64,000 nt of DNA from Amycolatopsis sp. WAC 01376 (GTDB lineage Bacteria; Actinomycetota; Actinomycetes; Mycobacteriales; Pseudonocardiaceae), in NCBI RefSeq assembly GCF_003947415.1, contig NZ_QHKL01000001.1, forward strand, positions 1,550,001 to 1,614,000. Reading direction: 5' to 3'. Below are positions 16,731 to 26,050 of this stretch, piece after piece. The number at the start of each line of letters is the position of its first letter. Position 1 is the first letter of the stretch. The notes beneath the pieces were generated by a model. That model did no database searches, was not told the origin of the DNA, and worked only from the letters and a program-made list of their open reading frames with translations. Position numbers and translations under genes: made by a program.

Positions 16731-16925
16731 CTGACTTGTGCGAGAGCCTGTTGGCGGAGCTGAAGATCGACGCCGAAAGGCGACCACGTGCGAACCCGCC
16801 CCGGCCGAAGGCCCCGCTATCGCGGTGGCAGGACACCCTGTCCGCGGTCGCGAGGTAGCTGACCAAGCAGTGTCCTGCCGACGCCGATCGCGGACGCGGG
16901 TTCACCAAGACACTAGGGGCGGAAG

Positions 16926-17720
16926 ATGGCGAACGGTGACCTGCTCACCCCGGTCGAGCTGGACTTCCTGTGGGAGAGCGCGAACGCCGGTGAGCTGCCG
17001 TACCCGCTGCGGCTCCGCTCGCACGGGGCGACCATGGACGAGCGCGGCGCGCTGCGGACGCAGACGCTCCAGTCGCTGAACCAGCGTCGTCTCGCCGACG
17101 AACGCGGCCGCCCCGAACCGCATATCGAGGACTACTTCGGTGTCCTCGCGCGGCCGGACCTGAGCCTGGACTGCGTCCAGCTCAACAATCCCAACACCGA
17201 ACCGCTGCTCGCGGTCGCATCGCTGGTCGGCGGGCAAGGCCTGCTGACGGTGCAGGACCCGCGCGGATTCCACTTCCACCCCATCGCCCCGGACGGCCTC
17301 GCGAGCGCGATCGTCTCCCTCCTGCCGCCGGGTTCGCGCGGCACGGAGAAGTCGATCACCCTCCCGCTGGACGGCCTGGTCGGCGCTTCGGGCGCGGACT
17401 TCCTCCAGCGTCGTCAGCCGCAGGTCGACGGCTCGGCGACGTCCGACGAGGACCGCAAGGCCCTGTCGCGGCTCCAGGCACAGCCGCGGCTTCGCGGCGG
17501 CCAGTTCGGCGCCAACGCGCGCAGCAAACACGGCACGCGCACCCGTTCTTCGGTGCTGAGCTGGTTCGACACCCAGTCCGGCCGGTACTTCACCCAGGCA
17601 ACGCGCGGTTCCGACGGACGGGACTGGATCACCATCGCGCCCGCGGACCCGGCGACGCTGCGGCACCGGCTCACGGAAATGCTGGGGAAGATCGCGGCGG
17701 ACGCTTCGCCCGCACGCTGA
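16926..17720 (+). CDS. EspG-like ESX secretion chaperone, copy 1
   Basis: The 264-residue cytosolic protein fits the EspG family, chaperones that bind the PPE half of PE/PPE pairs and keep it soluble for export. Family-like runs are LTPVELDFLWE at the start, GELPYPLRLRSHGAT, and the C-terminal LRGGQFGANAR plus SWFDTQSGRYF. It lies 240 bases after the PPE-like gene. A paralogue follows at 17918 with the same blocks. Having two chaperones for one pair is notable, and one may serve substrates encoded elsewhere. ATG 16926 has a G-rich ribosome site close by. Confidence 0.8.
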   Translation: MANGDLLTPVELDFLWESANAGELPYPLRLRSHGATMDERGALRTQTLQSLNQRRLADERGRPEPHIEDYFGVLARPDLSLDCVQLNNPNTEPLLAVASLVGGQGLLTVQDPRGFHFHPIAPDGLASAIVSLLPPGSRGTEKSITLPLDGLVGASGADFLQRRQPQVDGSATSDEDRKALSRLQAQPRLRGGQFGANARSKHGTRTRSSVLSWFDTQSGRYFTQATRGSDGRDWITIAPADPATLRHRLTEMLGKIAADASPAR

Positions 17721-17738
17721 TCTCTCGGTCCCTTCTCG

Positions 17739-17795
17739 TGCAATGAACGGTCCTTTCCTTGCAAAATTTGCAAGGAAAGGACCGTTCATTGCACG
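17739..17795. repeat. 57-bp palindrome with 28-bp perfect arms
   Basis: Arms 17739-17766 and 17768-17795 are exact complements around a single base. The sequence runs from GTGCAATGAACGG through CCTTTCCTTGCAAA to the mirror image. It starts 18 bases after the first espG-like gene. Its lower-GC centre differs from the GTGAAGG hairpins. Confidence 0.9.
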
Positions 17796-17917
17796 CCCGA
17801 GCGCCCGGAACACGGACGTTTCCCGGATCCGGCCGCCGACTGTCGTACCCCTTCGCTATCGTGAACCCCCTGGGTGTCCCGAGGCCCAGGAGCCAAGGTG
17901 CCGGGAGGGCACGGAGC

Positions 17918-18751
17918 ATGCACCAAGAACACTTCACACCGATGGCGTTCGACTTCCTCTGGGAGTCCGCCGAGCTCGGCGACCTGCCTTATCCGCTGCG
18001 CGTCCGTTCGCACGGCGCGACGGAGGCCGAGCGCCGGGCGCTGCGCCAGCGCACCGACGTCGAACTCCAGGCCCGCGGGATCCGCGACGGCCGGGGAAGG
18101 CTGGAGCGGAGGATCGAGGACTGGCTGTACCTCCTCGCCCGCGGTTCGCTGACCATCGACGCGCTGCACATCCCCGAGTTCCAGGCCCCGACGGTCGCCC
18201 TGCTCGGCGCCACCGACGGCCGCGACGGGGTGATCGCGATCCAGGACCAGTCCGGGATCTGGCTGCGGGAGGCGCCCGCCGACGGTCTCCCGACAGCGGT
18301 CGTCGAGCTGCTGCCGCCGGGGCAGCGCGGCTCCGAGGCGTCCGTGACGCTGCCGATCGACGACGCCCGCCGCACCGAGCCGATCCGCGCCGCCGTCAAC
18401 CCGACGAAGAAGGCCGAGGAGCCCGAAGCGGCGAAGGTCCGTCGCAAGGAGAAGGCCCGCGTCTCGCTCAGTGAACGCATCACCGCGGATCCGCGTGAGG
18501 CGTTCGGCAAGCTCACCGGCCAGCCGAGGCTGCGCGGCGGTCAGCTGGCAGCGAACAGCCGGTCCCACGTGGGCGCCAAGCAGCGGTCACGGGTCCTCGG
18601 CTGGTTCGACACCGCCAGCGGGCGCTACCTCAGCACGTCACAGGCGGGTCCGGACGGCCGCGAATGGGTCACCGTGTCACCCGCCGACATCAAGACACTC
18701 CGCACGCGATTGGGCGAAATGGCCGCTGGTGTGGCGGTTGACACACGTTAG
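17918..18751 (+). CDS. EspG-like ESX secretion chaperone, copy 2
   Basis: The 277-residue protein is a paralogue of the preceding EspG-like protein, sharing AFDFLWES, GDLPYPLRVRSHGAT, LRGGQLAANSR and GWFDTASGRYL. It differs by a charged insert of about 30 residues near residue 165 (NPTKKAEEPEAAKVRRKEK). ATG 17918 follows GGGAGGG at 17903-17909; the longer frame back to 17759 runs through the 57-bp palindrome and is rejected. A chaperone role for a PPE-like substrate is inferred from family and position. It is followed by 200 bases holding the ftsH promoter region. Confidence 0.8.
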   Translation: MHQEHFTPMAFDFLWESAELGDLPYPLRVRSHGATEAERRALRQRTDVELQARGIRDGRGRLERRIEDWLYLLARGSLTIDALHIPEFQAPTVALLGATDGRDGVIAIQDQSGIWLREAPADGLPTAVVELLPPGQRGSEASVTLPIDDARRTEPIRAAVNPTKKAEEPEAAKVRRKEKARVSLSERITADPREAFGKLTGQPRLRGGQLAANSRSHVGAKQRSRVLGWFDTASGRYLSTSQAGPDGREWVTVSPADIKTLRTRLGEMAAGVAVDTR

Positions 18752-18952
18752 GGTGGCCGCCCCGGTCACGCTCCGGGAACCCTCGCGCGACGTCCGCCGT
18801 TTACGTCCGAGAGGCTCACCACCCTCGTCCGTCCAGGCGGGCGGTATCCTGAGGGGCGGGTGTCGGAGCACCATGGGTCGTCAAGATCGTGATGGCGGGT
18901 ATCACAGGAGCCGCCCAACCAGGAAGGGTCGAGGCCACCAGGGCCGAGTCGT

Positions 18953-21370
18953 ATGAACCGGAAGAGCGTGCTCAAGAACCCAGTGCTCTGGATTCTCGCG
19001 GCGGTACTGGCGTTTCTCGCATACAACACGATCTTCGACAGTGATCGTGGCTATACCCAGGTGCCGATCTCGATCGCGAACCAGCAGATCACCACGAACA
19101 ACGTCAAGGAAGCCTCGCAAGAGGACAAGGAGCAGCAGATCAAGCTGCTGCTGAACAAGAAGATCGAGGTCGAAGGCCAGCAGGTCGACCAGATCATCGC
19201 GCAGTACCCGGCGAACGTCGCGGGCACCATCTACGGCCAGCTCATCGGCCTGAAGAGCGGTGACAACCCGGTCAAGTTCACCACCAAGGTCACCCAGCAG
19301 AACGTCCTCACCCAGATCCTGATCTTCGCCATCCCGCTGGCGCTGGTGCTGGGCCTGCTGATGTGGATGATGAACAACGCCCAAGGCGGCGGGAACCGCG
19401 TTCTCAACTTCGGCAAGTCGAAGGCCAAGCAGCTCAACAAGGACATGCCCAAGACGACCTTCGGGGACGTCGCGGGCGCAGACGAGGCCGTCGAAGAGCT
19501 GTACGAGATCAAGGACTTCCTGCAGAACCCGGCGCGCTACCAGGCGCTCGGCGCGAAGATCCCCAAGGGCGTGCTGCTCTACGGGCCGCCCGGTACCGGT
19601 AAGACGCTGCTCGCGCGAGCCGTCGCCGGTGAGGCGGGCGTGCCGTTCTACACGATCTCCGGTTCGGACTTCGTCGAGATGTTCGTCGGTGTCGGCGCGT
19701 CCCGCGTCCGCGACCTGTTCGAGCAGGCCAAGCAGAACGCGCCCTGCATCATCTTCGTCGACGAGATCGACGCGGTCGGCCGCCAGCGCGGCGCCGGCCT
19801 CGGCGGCGGCCACGACGAACGTGAGCAGACGCTGAACCAGCTCCTCGTCGAGATGGACGGCTTCGACGCACGCGGCGGCATCATCCTGATCGCCGCGACC
19901 AACCGTCCCGACATCCTCGACCCGGCGCTCCTGCGTCCCGGCCGCTTCGACCGCCAGATCCCGGTGTCCGCGCCGGACATGCGCGGCCGCAAGGCGATCC
20001 TCGAGGTGCACGCCAAGGGCAAGCCGATCGCGCAGGGCACCGACCTGAGCGGTCTCGCGAAGCGGACCGTTGGCATGTCCGGCGCCGACCTCGCGAACGT
20101 GCTCAACGAGGCCGCGCTGCTCACCGCCCGCGAGAACGGGCACGTGATCACCGACGCCGCGCTGGAGGAGTCGGTCGACCGCGTCGTCGGCGGCCCCGCC
20201 CGCAAGAGCCGGATCATCTCCGAGAAGGAGAAGAAGATCACGGCCTACCACGAGGGCGGGCACGCGCTCGCCGCGTGGGCGATGCCGGACATCGAACCGG
20301 TCTACAAGCTGACGATCCTGCCGCGCGGGCGCACCGGCGGTCACGCCCTGCTCGTCCCGGAGGACGACAAGGAGCTGATGACCCGTTCGGAGATGATCGG
20401 GCGCCTGGTCTTCGCGATGGGCGGCCGGACGGCGGAGGAGCTCGTCTTCCACGAGCCCACCACCGGTGCCTCCTCCGACATCGAGCAGGCGACCAAGATC
20501 GCCCGCGCGATGGTCACCGAATACGGCATGAGCGCCCGGCTCGGCGCGGTCAAATACGGCCAGGAGCAGGGCGACCCGTTCCTCGGCCGCTCGGCAGGCC
20601 GCCAGGCGGACTACTCCCTGGAAGTCGCGCACGAGATCGACGAGGAGGTGCGCAAGCTCATCGAGACCGCGCACACCGAGGCGTGGCACGTGCTGAGCAC
20701 CTACCGCGACGTGCTGGACGAGCTGGTCATCGAGCTCCTCGAAAAGGAGACGCTGACCCGCAAGGACCTCGAGCGGATCTTCGCGACCGTCGAGAAGCGC
20801 CCGCACATCACCATCTTCAACGAGTTCGGCGACCGCAAGCCGTCCGACAAGCCGCCGATCAAGACCCCCGGCGAGCTGGCGATGGAGCGCGGCGAGCCGT
20901 GGCCGCCGCCGGAGGAGAAGAAGGAGCAGCCGGTGCTGCAGCCGGCGCCGACCCCGGTCGGCACCGCGCAGGGCGGCGGCGACCTTCCCGGTGGCCCGCC
21001 GTACACGCAGCCCGCCCCGCCGCCCGACCCGAACGCGAACCCGTACGCCCCACCGCCGCCGGGCGCCTACCCCAACGGTGGTCGCCCCAACGGTGGGCCG
21101 AACGGCACCGGCCACTGGCCCCAGGCATATGGTGGGCAGCAGCCGGGTGGTCCGGCAGGCGGTTACCAGGGTGGGCCCGTTGGCGGCCCGCCGAACTACG
21201 GGGCTCCTCCCGGATGGACCCCGGCCACGCAGCCGGGCGGCCAGCCGAACCAGCCCTGGCGTCCCGCCGAAGACCGCCCGCGCGACGGCTGGTTCGCTGA
21301 CCAGCCCGGCGGTCAGCAGGACGAAGGACAGCAACGGCGTGACGACGGACAGGACGACACCAAGCGGTAA
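18953..21370 (+). CDS. ftsH: ATP-dependent membrane zinc protease FtsH
   Basis: The 805-residue membrane protease degrades misfolded membrane proteins and some regulators. Two N-terminal membrane segments (about residues 8-24 and 117-140) flank an extracytoplasmic loop. The AAA domain has Walker A G211-PPGTGKT218, and the protease motif is H433-E-G-G-H437. The last 150 or so residues are rich in Pro, Gly and Gln ([17 protein letters not shown]), a long disordered tail found in some actinobacterial FtsH proteins. Its end overlaps the folE start by 32 bases, suggesting translational coupling of the protease to the folate operon. Confidence 0.96.
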   Translation: MNRKSVLKNPVLWILAAVLAFLAYNTIFDSDRGYTQVPISIANQQITTNNVKEASQEDKEQQIKLLLNKKIEVEGQQVDQIIAQYPANVAGTIYGQLIGLKSGDNPVKFTTKVTQQNVLTQILIFAIPLALVLGLLMWMMNNAQGGGNRVLNFGKSKAKQLNKDMPKTTFGDVAGADEAVEELYEIKDFLQNPARYQALGAKIPKGVLLYGPPGTGKTLLARAVAGEAGVPFYTISGSDFVEMFVGVGASRVRDLFEQAKQNAPCIIFVDEIDAVGRQRGAGLGGGHDEREQTLNQLLVEMDGFDARGGIILIAATNRPDILDPALLRPGRFDRQIPVSAPDMRGRKAILEVHAKGKPIAQGTDLSGLAKRTVGMSGADLANVLNEAALLTARENGHVITDAALEESVDRVVGGPARKSRIISEKEKKITAYHEGGHALAAWAMPDIEPVYKLTILPRGRTGGHALLVPEDDKELMTRSEMIGRLVFAMGGRTAEELVFHEPTTGASSDIEQATKIARAMVTEYGMSARLGAVKYGQEQGDPFLGRSAGRQADYSLEVAHEIDEEVRKLIETAHTEAWHVLSTYRDVLDELVIELLEKETLTRKDLERIFATVEKRPHITIFNEFGDRKPSDKPPIKTPGELAMERGEPWPPPEEKKEQPVLQPAPTPVGTAQGGGDLPGGPPYTQPAPPPDPNANPYAPPPPGAYPNGGRPNGGPNGTGHWPQAYGGQQPGGPAGGYQGGPVGGPPNYGAPPGWTPATQPGGQPNQPWRPAEDRPRDGWFADQPGGQQDEGQQRRDDGQDDTKR

Positions 21371-22928
21371 CGGCGCAAGCCCGGTCTTCGACCAGGACCG
21401 GGCCGAGAAAGCCGTACGCGAACTCCTGCTCGCCTGTGGTGAGGACCCGGACCGGGACGGTCTCCTTGAGACCCCGGCCCGGGTCGCTCGCGCTTACCGG
21501 GAAATGTTCGCCGGGCTCTACACCGAGCCGGACCACGTCCTGGACCGCACGTTCGACGAGGCACACGAAGAACTCGTGCTCGTGACGGACATCCCGATGT
21601 ACAGCACCTGTGTGCCCAGTAGGCAGACTGTGAATGCTGTCGATGGCACTAAGCAAGCCGCCAAGGTCGAAGTCGGCGACAAGCTGTGGACCCTCTCCGG
21701 CGGCAAGGTCGAAGAGACCACAGTGACCGAGATCAGCTCGCACCAGACTCGCGAGCTTGTCGAGGTCACGACTGCGAGTGGAAGCTTCAAGGTCACTCCT
21801 GACCATCCCCTGGCGACGCCCAAGGGATGGATGGAGGCCAAGGATGTCGAGGGTTCCTTCATCGAGTGGACCCACGCGCGCAAGCTTTGCCGGGACCGCT
21901 GGAAGCCGAAGTTCGGATACGACTTCGGCTATGTCATCGGCGCGACCTGCTCGGACGGGACGGTCGCCGAGCGCTACGTGTCACTTGTGGTGAACGACCG
22001 CGACTTCGCGAAGAAGTACGCCGAGTCGCTTTACCGGGCCTTCGGGATTGAGGCGAAACTCGAGCCGGTTTCGCGGCCGTCGGGGTACCTCGGACGTGAA
22101 GCGCCGGGCTTTCGAGTACGAGTCGTCTCATCGTTCCTCGCGGATCTCATGCGGCAGTACGTCGGCGGCGACGCCCATCACCAGCGGCAGCGCTTCCCGA
22201 TGGTCGTGCTCAACGACTTGAGCACGTTCAACGGGTTTCTCGACGGGTACGTGGACGGGGACGGCTTCCGGCACAAGAAGATCGCGGGTCGAACCGTCGT
22301 CAGTGCGAATGTTCCCTTTTTGGAAGACCTGGCCACGGTCATCGGTGCCCGTTTCACTCCCCGGAGCGGCGGGATCGCCTCCCATCTCTACATCGCCGAC
22401 AGCTGGTTCCGGCGACACGGCTTCCCGCAGGATGACTACTCAACCGATCTGATTGAGTCGGAGTACGTCGAGGTCGAGTCCGTCCGACCGGTGAAGGCCA
22501 CGGGAGCCAGGCCCTACACGGTGTACAGCTTCAAATGCGAGCCACACCCGACCTTCCTGATCGCCGGACACCTGACGCATAACTGTGAACACCACTTGCT
22601 GTCATTCCATGGCGTCGCCCATGTCGGCTATATCCCCAATGAGCACGGCAAGGTCACCGGCCTGTCCAAACTGGCCCGCCTCGTCGATCTCTACGCCAAA
22701 CGCCCCCAGGTCCAGGAGCGCATCACCTCCCAGGTCGCCGACGCGCTGATGCGCAAGCTCAAGCCCCGTGGCGTGATCGTCGTGGTCGAGGCCGAACATC
22801 TCTGCATGGCCATGCGCGGCATCCGCAAACCCGGCGCCAGGACGACGACGTCCGCCGTGCGCGGGCTGCTGCAGACTTCGGCGTCCTCGCGGTCGGAGGC
22901 GCTGGATCTGATCAAGGGCCGTCGATGA
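21339..22928 (+). CDS. folE: GTP cyclohydrolase I precursor containing an intein
   Basis: The enzyme converts GTP to dihydroneopterin triphosphate, the first step of folate synthesis. GTG 21339 has GAAGGA at 21323-21328 and overlaps ftsH. The precursor is 529 residues. Residues 1-90 are the N-terminal extein ending DIPMYST, and the C-terminal extein resumes with [18 protein letters not shown]. Removal of the 325 intervening residues gives a 204-residue protein, the normal FolE size. The cysteine at the junction is the catalytic zinc ligand (CEHH), so the precursor should be inactive until spliced. The stop overlaps folP (ATGA). Confidence 0.93.
   Translation: MTTDRTTPSGNGASPVFDQDRAEKAVRELLLACGEDPDRDGLLETPARVARAYREMFAGLYTEPDHVLDRTFDEAHEELVLVTDIPMYSTCVPSRQTVNAVDGTKQAAKVEVGDKLWTLSGGKVEETTVTEISSHQTRELVEVTTASGSFKVTPDHPLATPKGWMEAKDVEGSFIEWTHARKLCRDRWKPKFGYDFGYVIGATCSDGTVAERYVSLVVNDRDFAKKYAESLYRAFGIEAKLEPVSRPSGYLGREAPGFRVRVVSSFLADLMRQYVGGDAHHQRQRFPMVVLNDLSTFNGFLDGYVDGDGFRHKKIAGRTVVSANVPFLEDLATVIGARFTPRSGGIASHLYIADSWFRRHGFPQDDYSTDLIESEYVEVESVRPVKATGARPYTVYSFKCEPHPTFLIAGHLTHNCEHHLLSFHGVAHVGYIPNEHGKVTGLSKLARLVDLYAKRPQVQERITSQVADALMRKLKPRGVIVVVEAEHLCMAMRGIRKPGARTTTSAVRGLLQTSASSRSEALDLIKGRR
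21609..22583 (+). other. Intein in FolE with LAGLIDADG-type homing endonuclease
   Basis: The 325-residue element begins with Cys1 ([13 protein letters not shown], block A) and ends GHLTHN, followed by extein Cys+1. Block B is [13 protein letters not shown] (residues 55-67, with the TxxH motif at T63-H66), and block F is [16 protein letters not shown] near 303-318. Two dodecapeptide-like motifs, [12 protein letters not shown] (about 106-117) and [10 protein letters not shown] (about 210-219), each keep an acidic residue, so the endonuclease may be active. All splicing residues (C1, H66, terminal H-N, C+1) are present. The host cysteine serves as Cys+1. Confidence 0.93.
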
Positions 22929-23767
22929 CCGCCCTGCCCCGGCCCGGCCGGTGCGCGGTGATGGGGATTCTGAACGTCACCCCGGATTCCTTTTCGGACG
23001 GTGGCCGTTACCTCGGCGTCGAGCAGGCGCTGGAGCACGCGCACGAGATGTGGGCGCGCGGGGCGGATCTGATCGACGTCGGCGGGGAGTCGACGAGGCC
23101 GGGAGCGTCCCGAGTGGACGCCGAGACCGAGATTTCCCGGATCATGCCGGTGATCCGCTCACTCGCCGCCGATGGTGTCGCGATGTCCGTGGACACCACG
23201 CGGGCCGAGGTCGCCTTCGCCGCGGTCGAGGCCGGCGCGTCCGTCATCAACGACGTCTCCGGTGGGCTGGCCGATCCGAACATGGCGAAGGTCGCCGCCG
23301 AGACCGGTGTCCCGTACGTACTGATGCACTGGCGTGGGCACAGCAAGGACATGAACGCGCTGGCGTCCTATGAGGACGTCGTCGCGGACGTGCGCGCCGA
23401 ACTGCTGTCCCGAGTGGACGAAGCGGTCGCCGCGGGCGTCGACCAGAGTGCGATCGTGCTCGACCCCGGGCTCGGGTTCGCGAAGAACGCCGAACACGAC
23501 TGGGCGCTGCTGAACAGGCTGGATTCCTTTCTGTCACTGGGTTTCCCGGTTCTCGTCGGCGCATCGCGCAAACGGTTCCTCGGGCGCCTTTTGTCCGGAA
23601 AGGACGGAAAGCCCGCCCCGCCGGACGGCCGCGAGAACGCGACCGCGGCCGTGTCCGCGCTCGCCGCGGCGGCCGGTGCCTGGGGAGTGCGGGTGCACGA
23701 GGTCGGCGCGAGCATCGACGCCGTGACCGTCGCGGCGGCTTGGCGGAAGGGGAGTCCTGTTGTCTGA
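22925..23767 (+). CDS. folP: Dihydropteroate synthase
   Basis: This 280-residue cytosolic enzyme joins 6-hydroxymethyl-dihydropterin pyrophosphate to p-aminobenzoate and is the sulfonamide target. Signatures are [14 protein letters not shown] (residues 14-27), [21 protein letters not shown] and the C-terminal GASRKRF pterin loop, all intact. ATG 22925 overlaps the folE stop by ATGA, and its own stop overlaps the folB start. It is the third gene of the ftsH-folE-folP-folB run. This is probably the principal FolP of the genome, since it sits in the full folate operon. Confidence 0.96.
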   Translation: MTALPRPGRCAVMGILNVTPDSFSDGGRYLGVEQALEHAHEMWARGADLIDVGGESTRPGASRVDAETEISRIMPVIRSLAADGVAMSVDTTRAEVAFAAVEAGASVINDVSGGLADPNMAKVAAETGVPYVLMHWRGHSKDMNALASYEDVVADVRAELLSRVDEAVAAGVDQSAIVLDPGLGFAKNAEHDWALLNRLDSFLSLGFPVLVGASRKRFLGRLLSGKDGKPAPPDGRENATAAVSALAAAAGAWGVRVHEVGASIDAVTVAAAWRKGSPVV

Positions 23768-24173
23768 CCGGATCACGTTGACCGGATTGAGGGTCTTCGG
23801 CAGGCACGGGGTCTTCGACCACGAGAAGCGGGACGGGCAGGAGTTCGTCGTCGACATCGTGGTGTGGCTGGACCTCGGCCCGGCCGCCGCCTCCGACGAC
23901 CTGACCAAGACGCTGCACTACGGCGAACTCGCGGAGCTCGCCGCCGGGATCGTCGCGGGCGAGCCGTACGACCTCATCGAGAGTGTCGCCGGGAAGATCG
24001 CCGACGAGGTGCTGTGCGACGAGCGGCTGACCGCCGTCGAGGTGACGGTGCACAAACCGTCCGCGCCGATCCCGCTGAACTTCGACGACGTCGCCGTCAC
24101 GGTGTTTTCTGCGCGCGCCGCCGAAAACGCGCAGACGGGGCGCGGACCGGAGCCTTCCCGGCGGTTGTCGTGA
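23760..24173 (+). CDS. folB: Dihydroneopterin aldolase
   Basis: The 137-residue enzyme cleaves dihydroneopterin to 6-hydroxymethyl-dihydropterin and glycolaldehyde. Family marks are LTGLRVFGRHGVFDHEKRDGQEF near the N-terminus and LIESVAGKIADEVL. It starts at TTG 23760 inside the end of folP (8-base overlap), so translation is coupled. About 20 C-terminal residues (SARAAENAQTGRGPEPSRRLS) extend past the usual fold and look disordered. A 109-base gap without a gene separates it from folK. Confidence 0.93.
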   Translation: MSDRITLTGLRVFGRHGVFDHEKRDGQEFVVDIVVWLDLGPAAASDDLTKTLHYGELAELAAGIVAGEPYDLIESVAGKIADEVLCDERLTAVEVTVHKPSAPIPLNFDDVAVTVFSARAAENAQTGRGPEPSRRLS

Positions 24174-24282
24174 TCGGCGCCCCGGCGACGCGTTTTCGGG
24201 CGGCCTGGCGGCCGCGAAAGAGAGCGCGCGCGGTGAAGTCTCCGATCGTGCGCTGCGCGCACTCACAGAGACGACGCGAACG

Positions 24283-24774
24283 ATGAGCCGCGCGCTGCTT
24301 TCGCTCGGTTCCAACCTGGGGGACCGGCTCGCGTTCCTTCAGTCCGCCGTCGACGCCGTGCGGCCGGCGGTCGTCGCGGTGTCGTCGGTCTACGAGACCA
24401 AGGCGTGGGGCGTCGAGGACCAGCCGGATTTCCTCAACGCCGTCGTGCTGGTCGACGACCCGGCGCGTGACCATTGGGACTGGCTGCGCACGGGGCAGGC
24501 CGCCGAGCAGGCGGCGGAACGCGTGCGCGAACTCCGCTGGGGTCCGCGCACGCTGGATGTCGACATAGTGACCGTGGACGGGGTGCGCTCCGACGACCCC
24601 CAGTTGCTGCTTCCGCATCCCGGCACGCCGGAGCGCGCGAGCGTGCTGATCCCCTGGCTGGAGATCGAGCCCGGCGCGGTGCTCCCCGGCCACGGTCCCG
24701 TCGCCGACCTCCTCGCCGCCCGCCCCGCTTCGGACCGCGACTCCGTCCGGCTGACCTCACTCACCCTCGCCTGA
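24283..24774 (+). CDS. folK: Hydroxymethyl-dihydropterin pyrophosphokinase
   Basis: This 163-residue enzyme pyrophosphorylates 6-hydroxymethyl-dihydropterin for use by FolP. Diagnostic runs are SLGSNLGDR near the N-terminus, YETKAWGVEDQPDFLNAV, and the metal/ATP site GPRTLDVDI. ATG 24283 is the only sensible start. It closes the folate operon. Downstream the mycobacterial order (folK then DUF3180) is interrupted here by three palindromes and a merR gene on the other strand. Confidence 0.95.
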   Translation: MSRALLSLGSNLGDRLAFLQSAVDAVRPAVVAVSSVYETKAWGVEDQPDFLNAVVLVDDPARDHWDWLRTGQAAEQAAERVRELRWGPRTLDVDIVTVDGVRSDDPQLLLPHPGTPERASVLIPWLEIEPGAVLPGHGPVADLLAARPASDRDSVRLTSLTLA

Positions 24775-24786
24775 CCAGCCCCCTCC

Positions 24787-24849
24787 GCGTTTCGTCCTCT
24801 ACTTGCGATAGTTCGCGATGCCAACCACCGCAAGTAGAGGACGAAACGC
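24787..24849. repeat. 21-bp-arm palindrome after folK
   Basis: Arms 24787-24807 and 24829-24849 (starting GCGTTTCGTCCTC) are perfect complements with a 21-base loop. It lies 12 bases past folK and could end the folate transcript. It is the first of three consecutive but unrelated palindromes between 24775 and 25101, a 327-base stretch that holds no gene. Confidence 0.8.
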
Positions 24850-24860
24850 GCCTCGGGCGG

Positions 24861-24911
24861 AGGGGTGTGTGGATATAGGGACGTTGAGTGTCCCTATATC
24901 CACATACCCCT
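24861..24911. repeat. 22-bp-arm palindrome (GGATATAGGGAC)
   Basis: Arms 24861-24882 and 24890-24911 pair with one mismatch around a 7-base loop. The AT-richer GGATATAGG core is unusual for this genome. It is the second of the three palindromes after folK. Confidence 0.75.
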
Positions 24912-24957
24912 CACGTTCGGTCACCTCCCGGTCGTGACCGGGCCGGTGGTGCGGGGA

Positions 24958-25000
24958 CCGTGTGGATTTTGTGGCGTTGGATGACCAGAAATCCACACGG
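24958..25000. repeat. 12-bp-arm palindrome (CCGTGTGGATTT)
   Basis: Arms 24958-24969 and 24989-25000 are perfect complements with a 19-base loop, extendable by GGGG/CCCC across a one-base bulge. It is the third palindrome after folK. A weaker one (ATTCGTCA / TGACGAAT) follows to about 25072. Confidence 0.7.
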
Positions 25001-25101
25001 CCCCGCCCGCCTCCGCATTCGTCACCTACTCGCGGAAGTTCGCGACACGAACCATCGCGACCAGATGACGAATTGCGGGAGGCGATAGCAAAGGTCCCTT
25101 G

Positions 25102-26043
25102 CTATCCCAGCGCGGAGCGCAGGGCGGCGATGATCCACCCGGCCTCCCGCATCTGCGAGGGGAACGACGGCCAGCCGTTCATCTTCCCCAGCAGGTGCCA
25201 GTACCGCTCGGCGCGCGGGTCGGAGCTGATCGCCATCCCGTCGGCCAGCCGTTTCCGCCAGGCCGGGTCGGCGGGGTCCCGCCCGTTCCGCGAAGACTGC
25301 GTGAAGATCGTCTCCGCCAGTTCGCGGCCCTCGGCCGAGTCAGGCGCGAGGCCGGCTTCGAGTGCTTCGGTCGCCTTCGCGCTCCACGCGATCCACAGCT
25401 GTTGCTGCTTCTCGCCGAAGTCCGCTCCGTCCTCCTTCCGGAGCTTCGAGTGCCATTCGCTCATCCGGCGGATCGACGCGCGGAACTCCTCGTCCTGGAC
25501 GAGTTCGGCGAACTCGATCCAGGCCTCCAGCTGCTCGGGCGTCGGGTCGTCGGGCAGTTCCGGTTTCGCCGAGCGCATCCGCTCGTAGAACTGCGGGTCC
25601 AGTTCGAGTCCTTCGACCATGTCCGCCCAGAACTCGTCGAGCAAACGTTTGCGGTCTTCGTCCGACATCGACGCGAGTTTGTTCATCAGTTCGACCTCCT
25701 CCAGTGGTGAGTCCCGTTTGGCCACCGCTCGCAGGACCGCGCGGCGCAGTTCCAGCCGCCGGATCTGCTCGTCCAGGGCGGCGACGTGCTGGACCGCGAG
25801 GTCCCCGATGGTCGCTTCCCTGGTCAGCGCCCGCTCCACGTCCGCGAGGCCCAGCCCGAGTTCCCGCAGCGTCCGGACCAGCTCCAGGCGCGCCATCGCG
25901 GTGGCGTCGTAGAGGCGGTAGCCGGCGTCGGTGCGGTCGGTCGGTGGCAGGAGTCCTTCGTCGGAGTAGAAGCGGATGGTCTTCACCGGCAGGCCGGTCC
26001 GTTTGGCCAGCTCCCCGATGGTGAAAACCGCTGCGGTGCCCAT
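25102..26043 (-). CDS. MerR-family transcriptional regulator with unknown C-terminal effector domain
   Basis: In this 313-residue regulator, the N-terminal MerR winged helix is clear (FTIGELAKRTGLPVKTIRFYSDEGLLPP), followed by a helical linker and about 200 residues of helical effector domain. That part contains EAGLAPDSAEGRELAETI, faintly like the thiopeptide-binding TipAS domain; this is only a hint. ATG 26043 is chosen because a 19-bp-spacer promoter (26081 to 26051) places the transcript start almost on it, so the mRNA is probably leaderless; ATG 26052 is an alternative. The promoter carries its own likely operator, implying autoregulation. The same operator type precedes the L11 paralogue at 6456. 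Confidence 0.85.
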   Translation of the reverse strand: MGTAAVFTIGELAKRTGLPVKTIRFYSDEGLLPPTDRTDAGYRLYDATAMARLELVRTLRELGLGLADVERALTREATIGDLAVQHVAALDEQIRRLELRRAVLRAVAKRDSPLEEVELMNKLASMSDEDRKRLLDEFWADMVEGLELDPQFYERMRSAKPELPDDPTPEQLEAWIEFAELVQDEEFRASIRRMSEWHSKLRKEDGADFGEKQQQLWIAWSAKATEALEAGLAPDSAEGRELAETIFTQSSRNGRDPADPAWRKRLADGMAISSDPRAERYWHLLGKMNGWPSFPSQMREAGWIIAALRSALG

Positions 26044-26050
26044 ATGCTTC

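Noticed and set aside
21339..22928. Two separate genes (split folE plus an inserted endonuclease gene)
   Set aside because: The frame is continuous from GTG 21339 to 22928 and has proper intein splice junctions, so an in-frame intein is the better reading.
24174..24282. Missing gene or frameshifted end of folB before folK
   Set aside because: FolB is already of full length and no frame in the gap resembles a folate enzyme.
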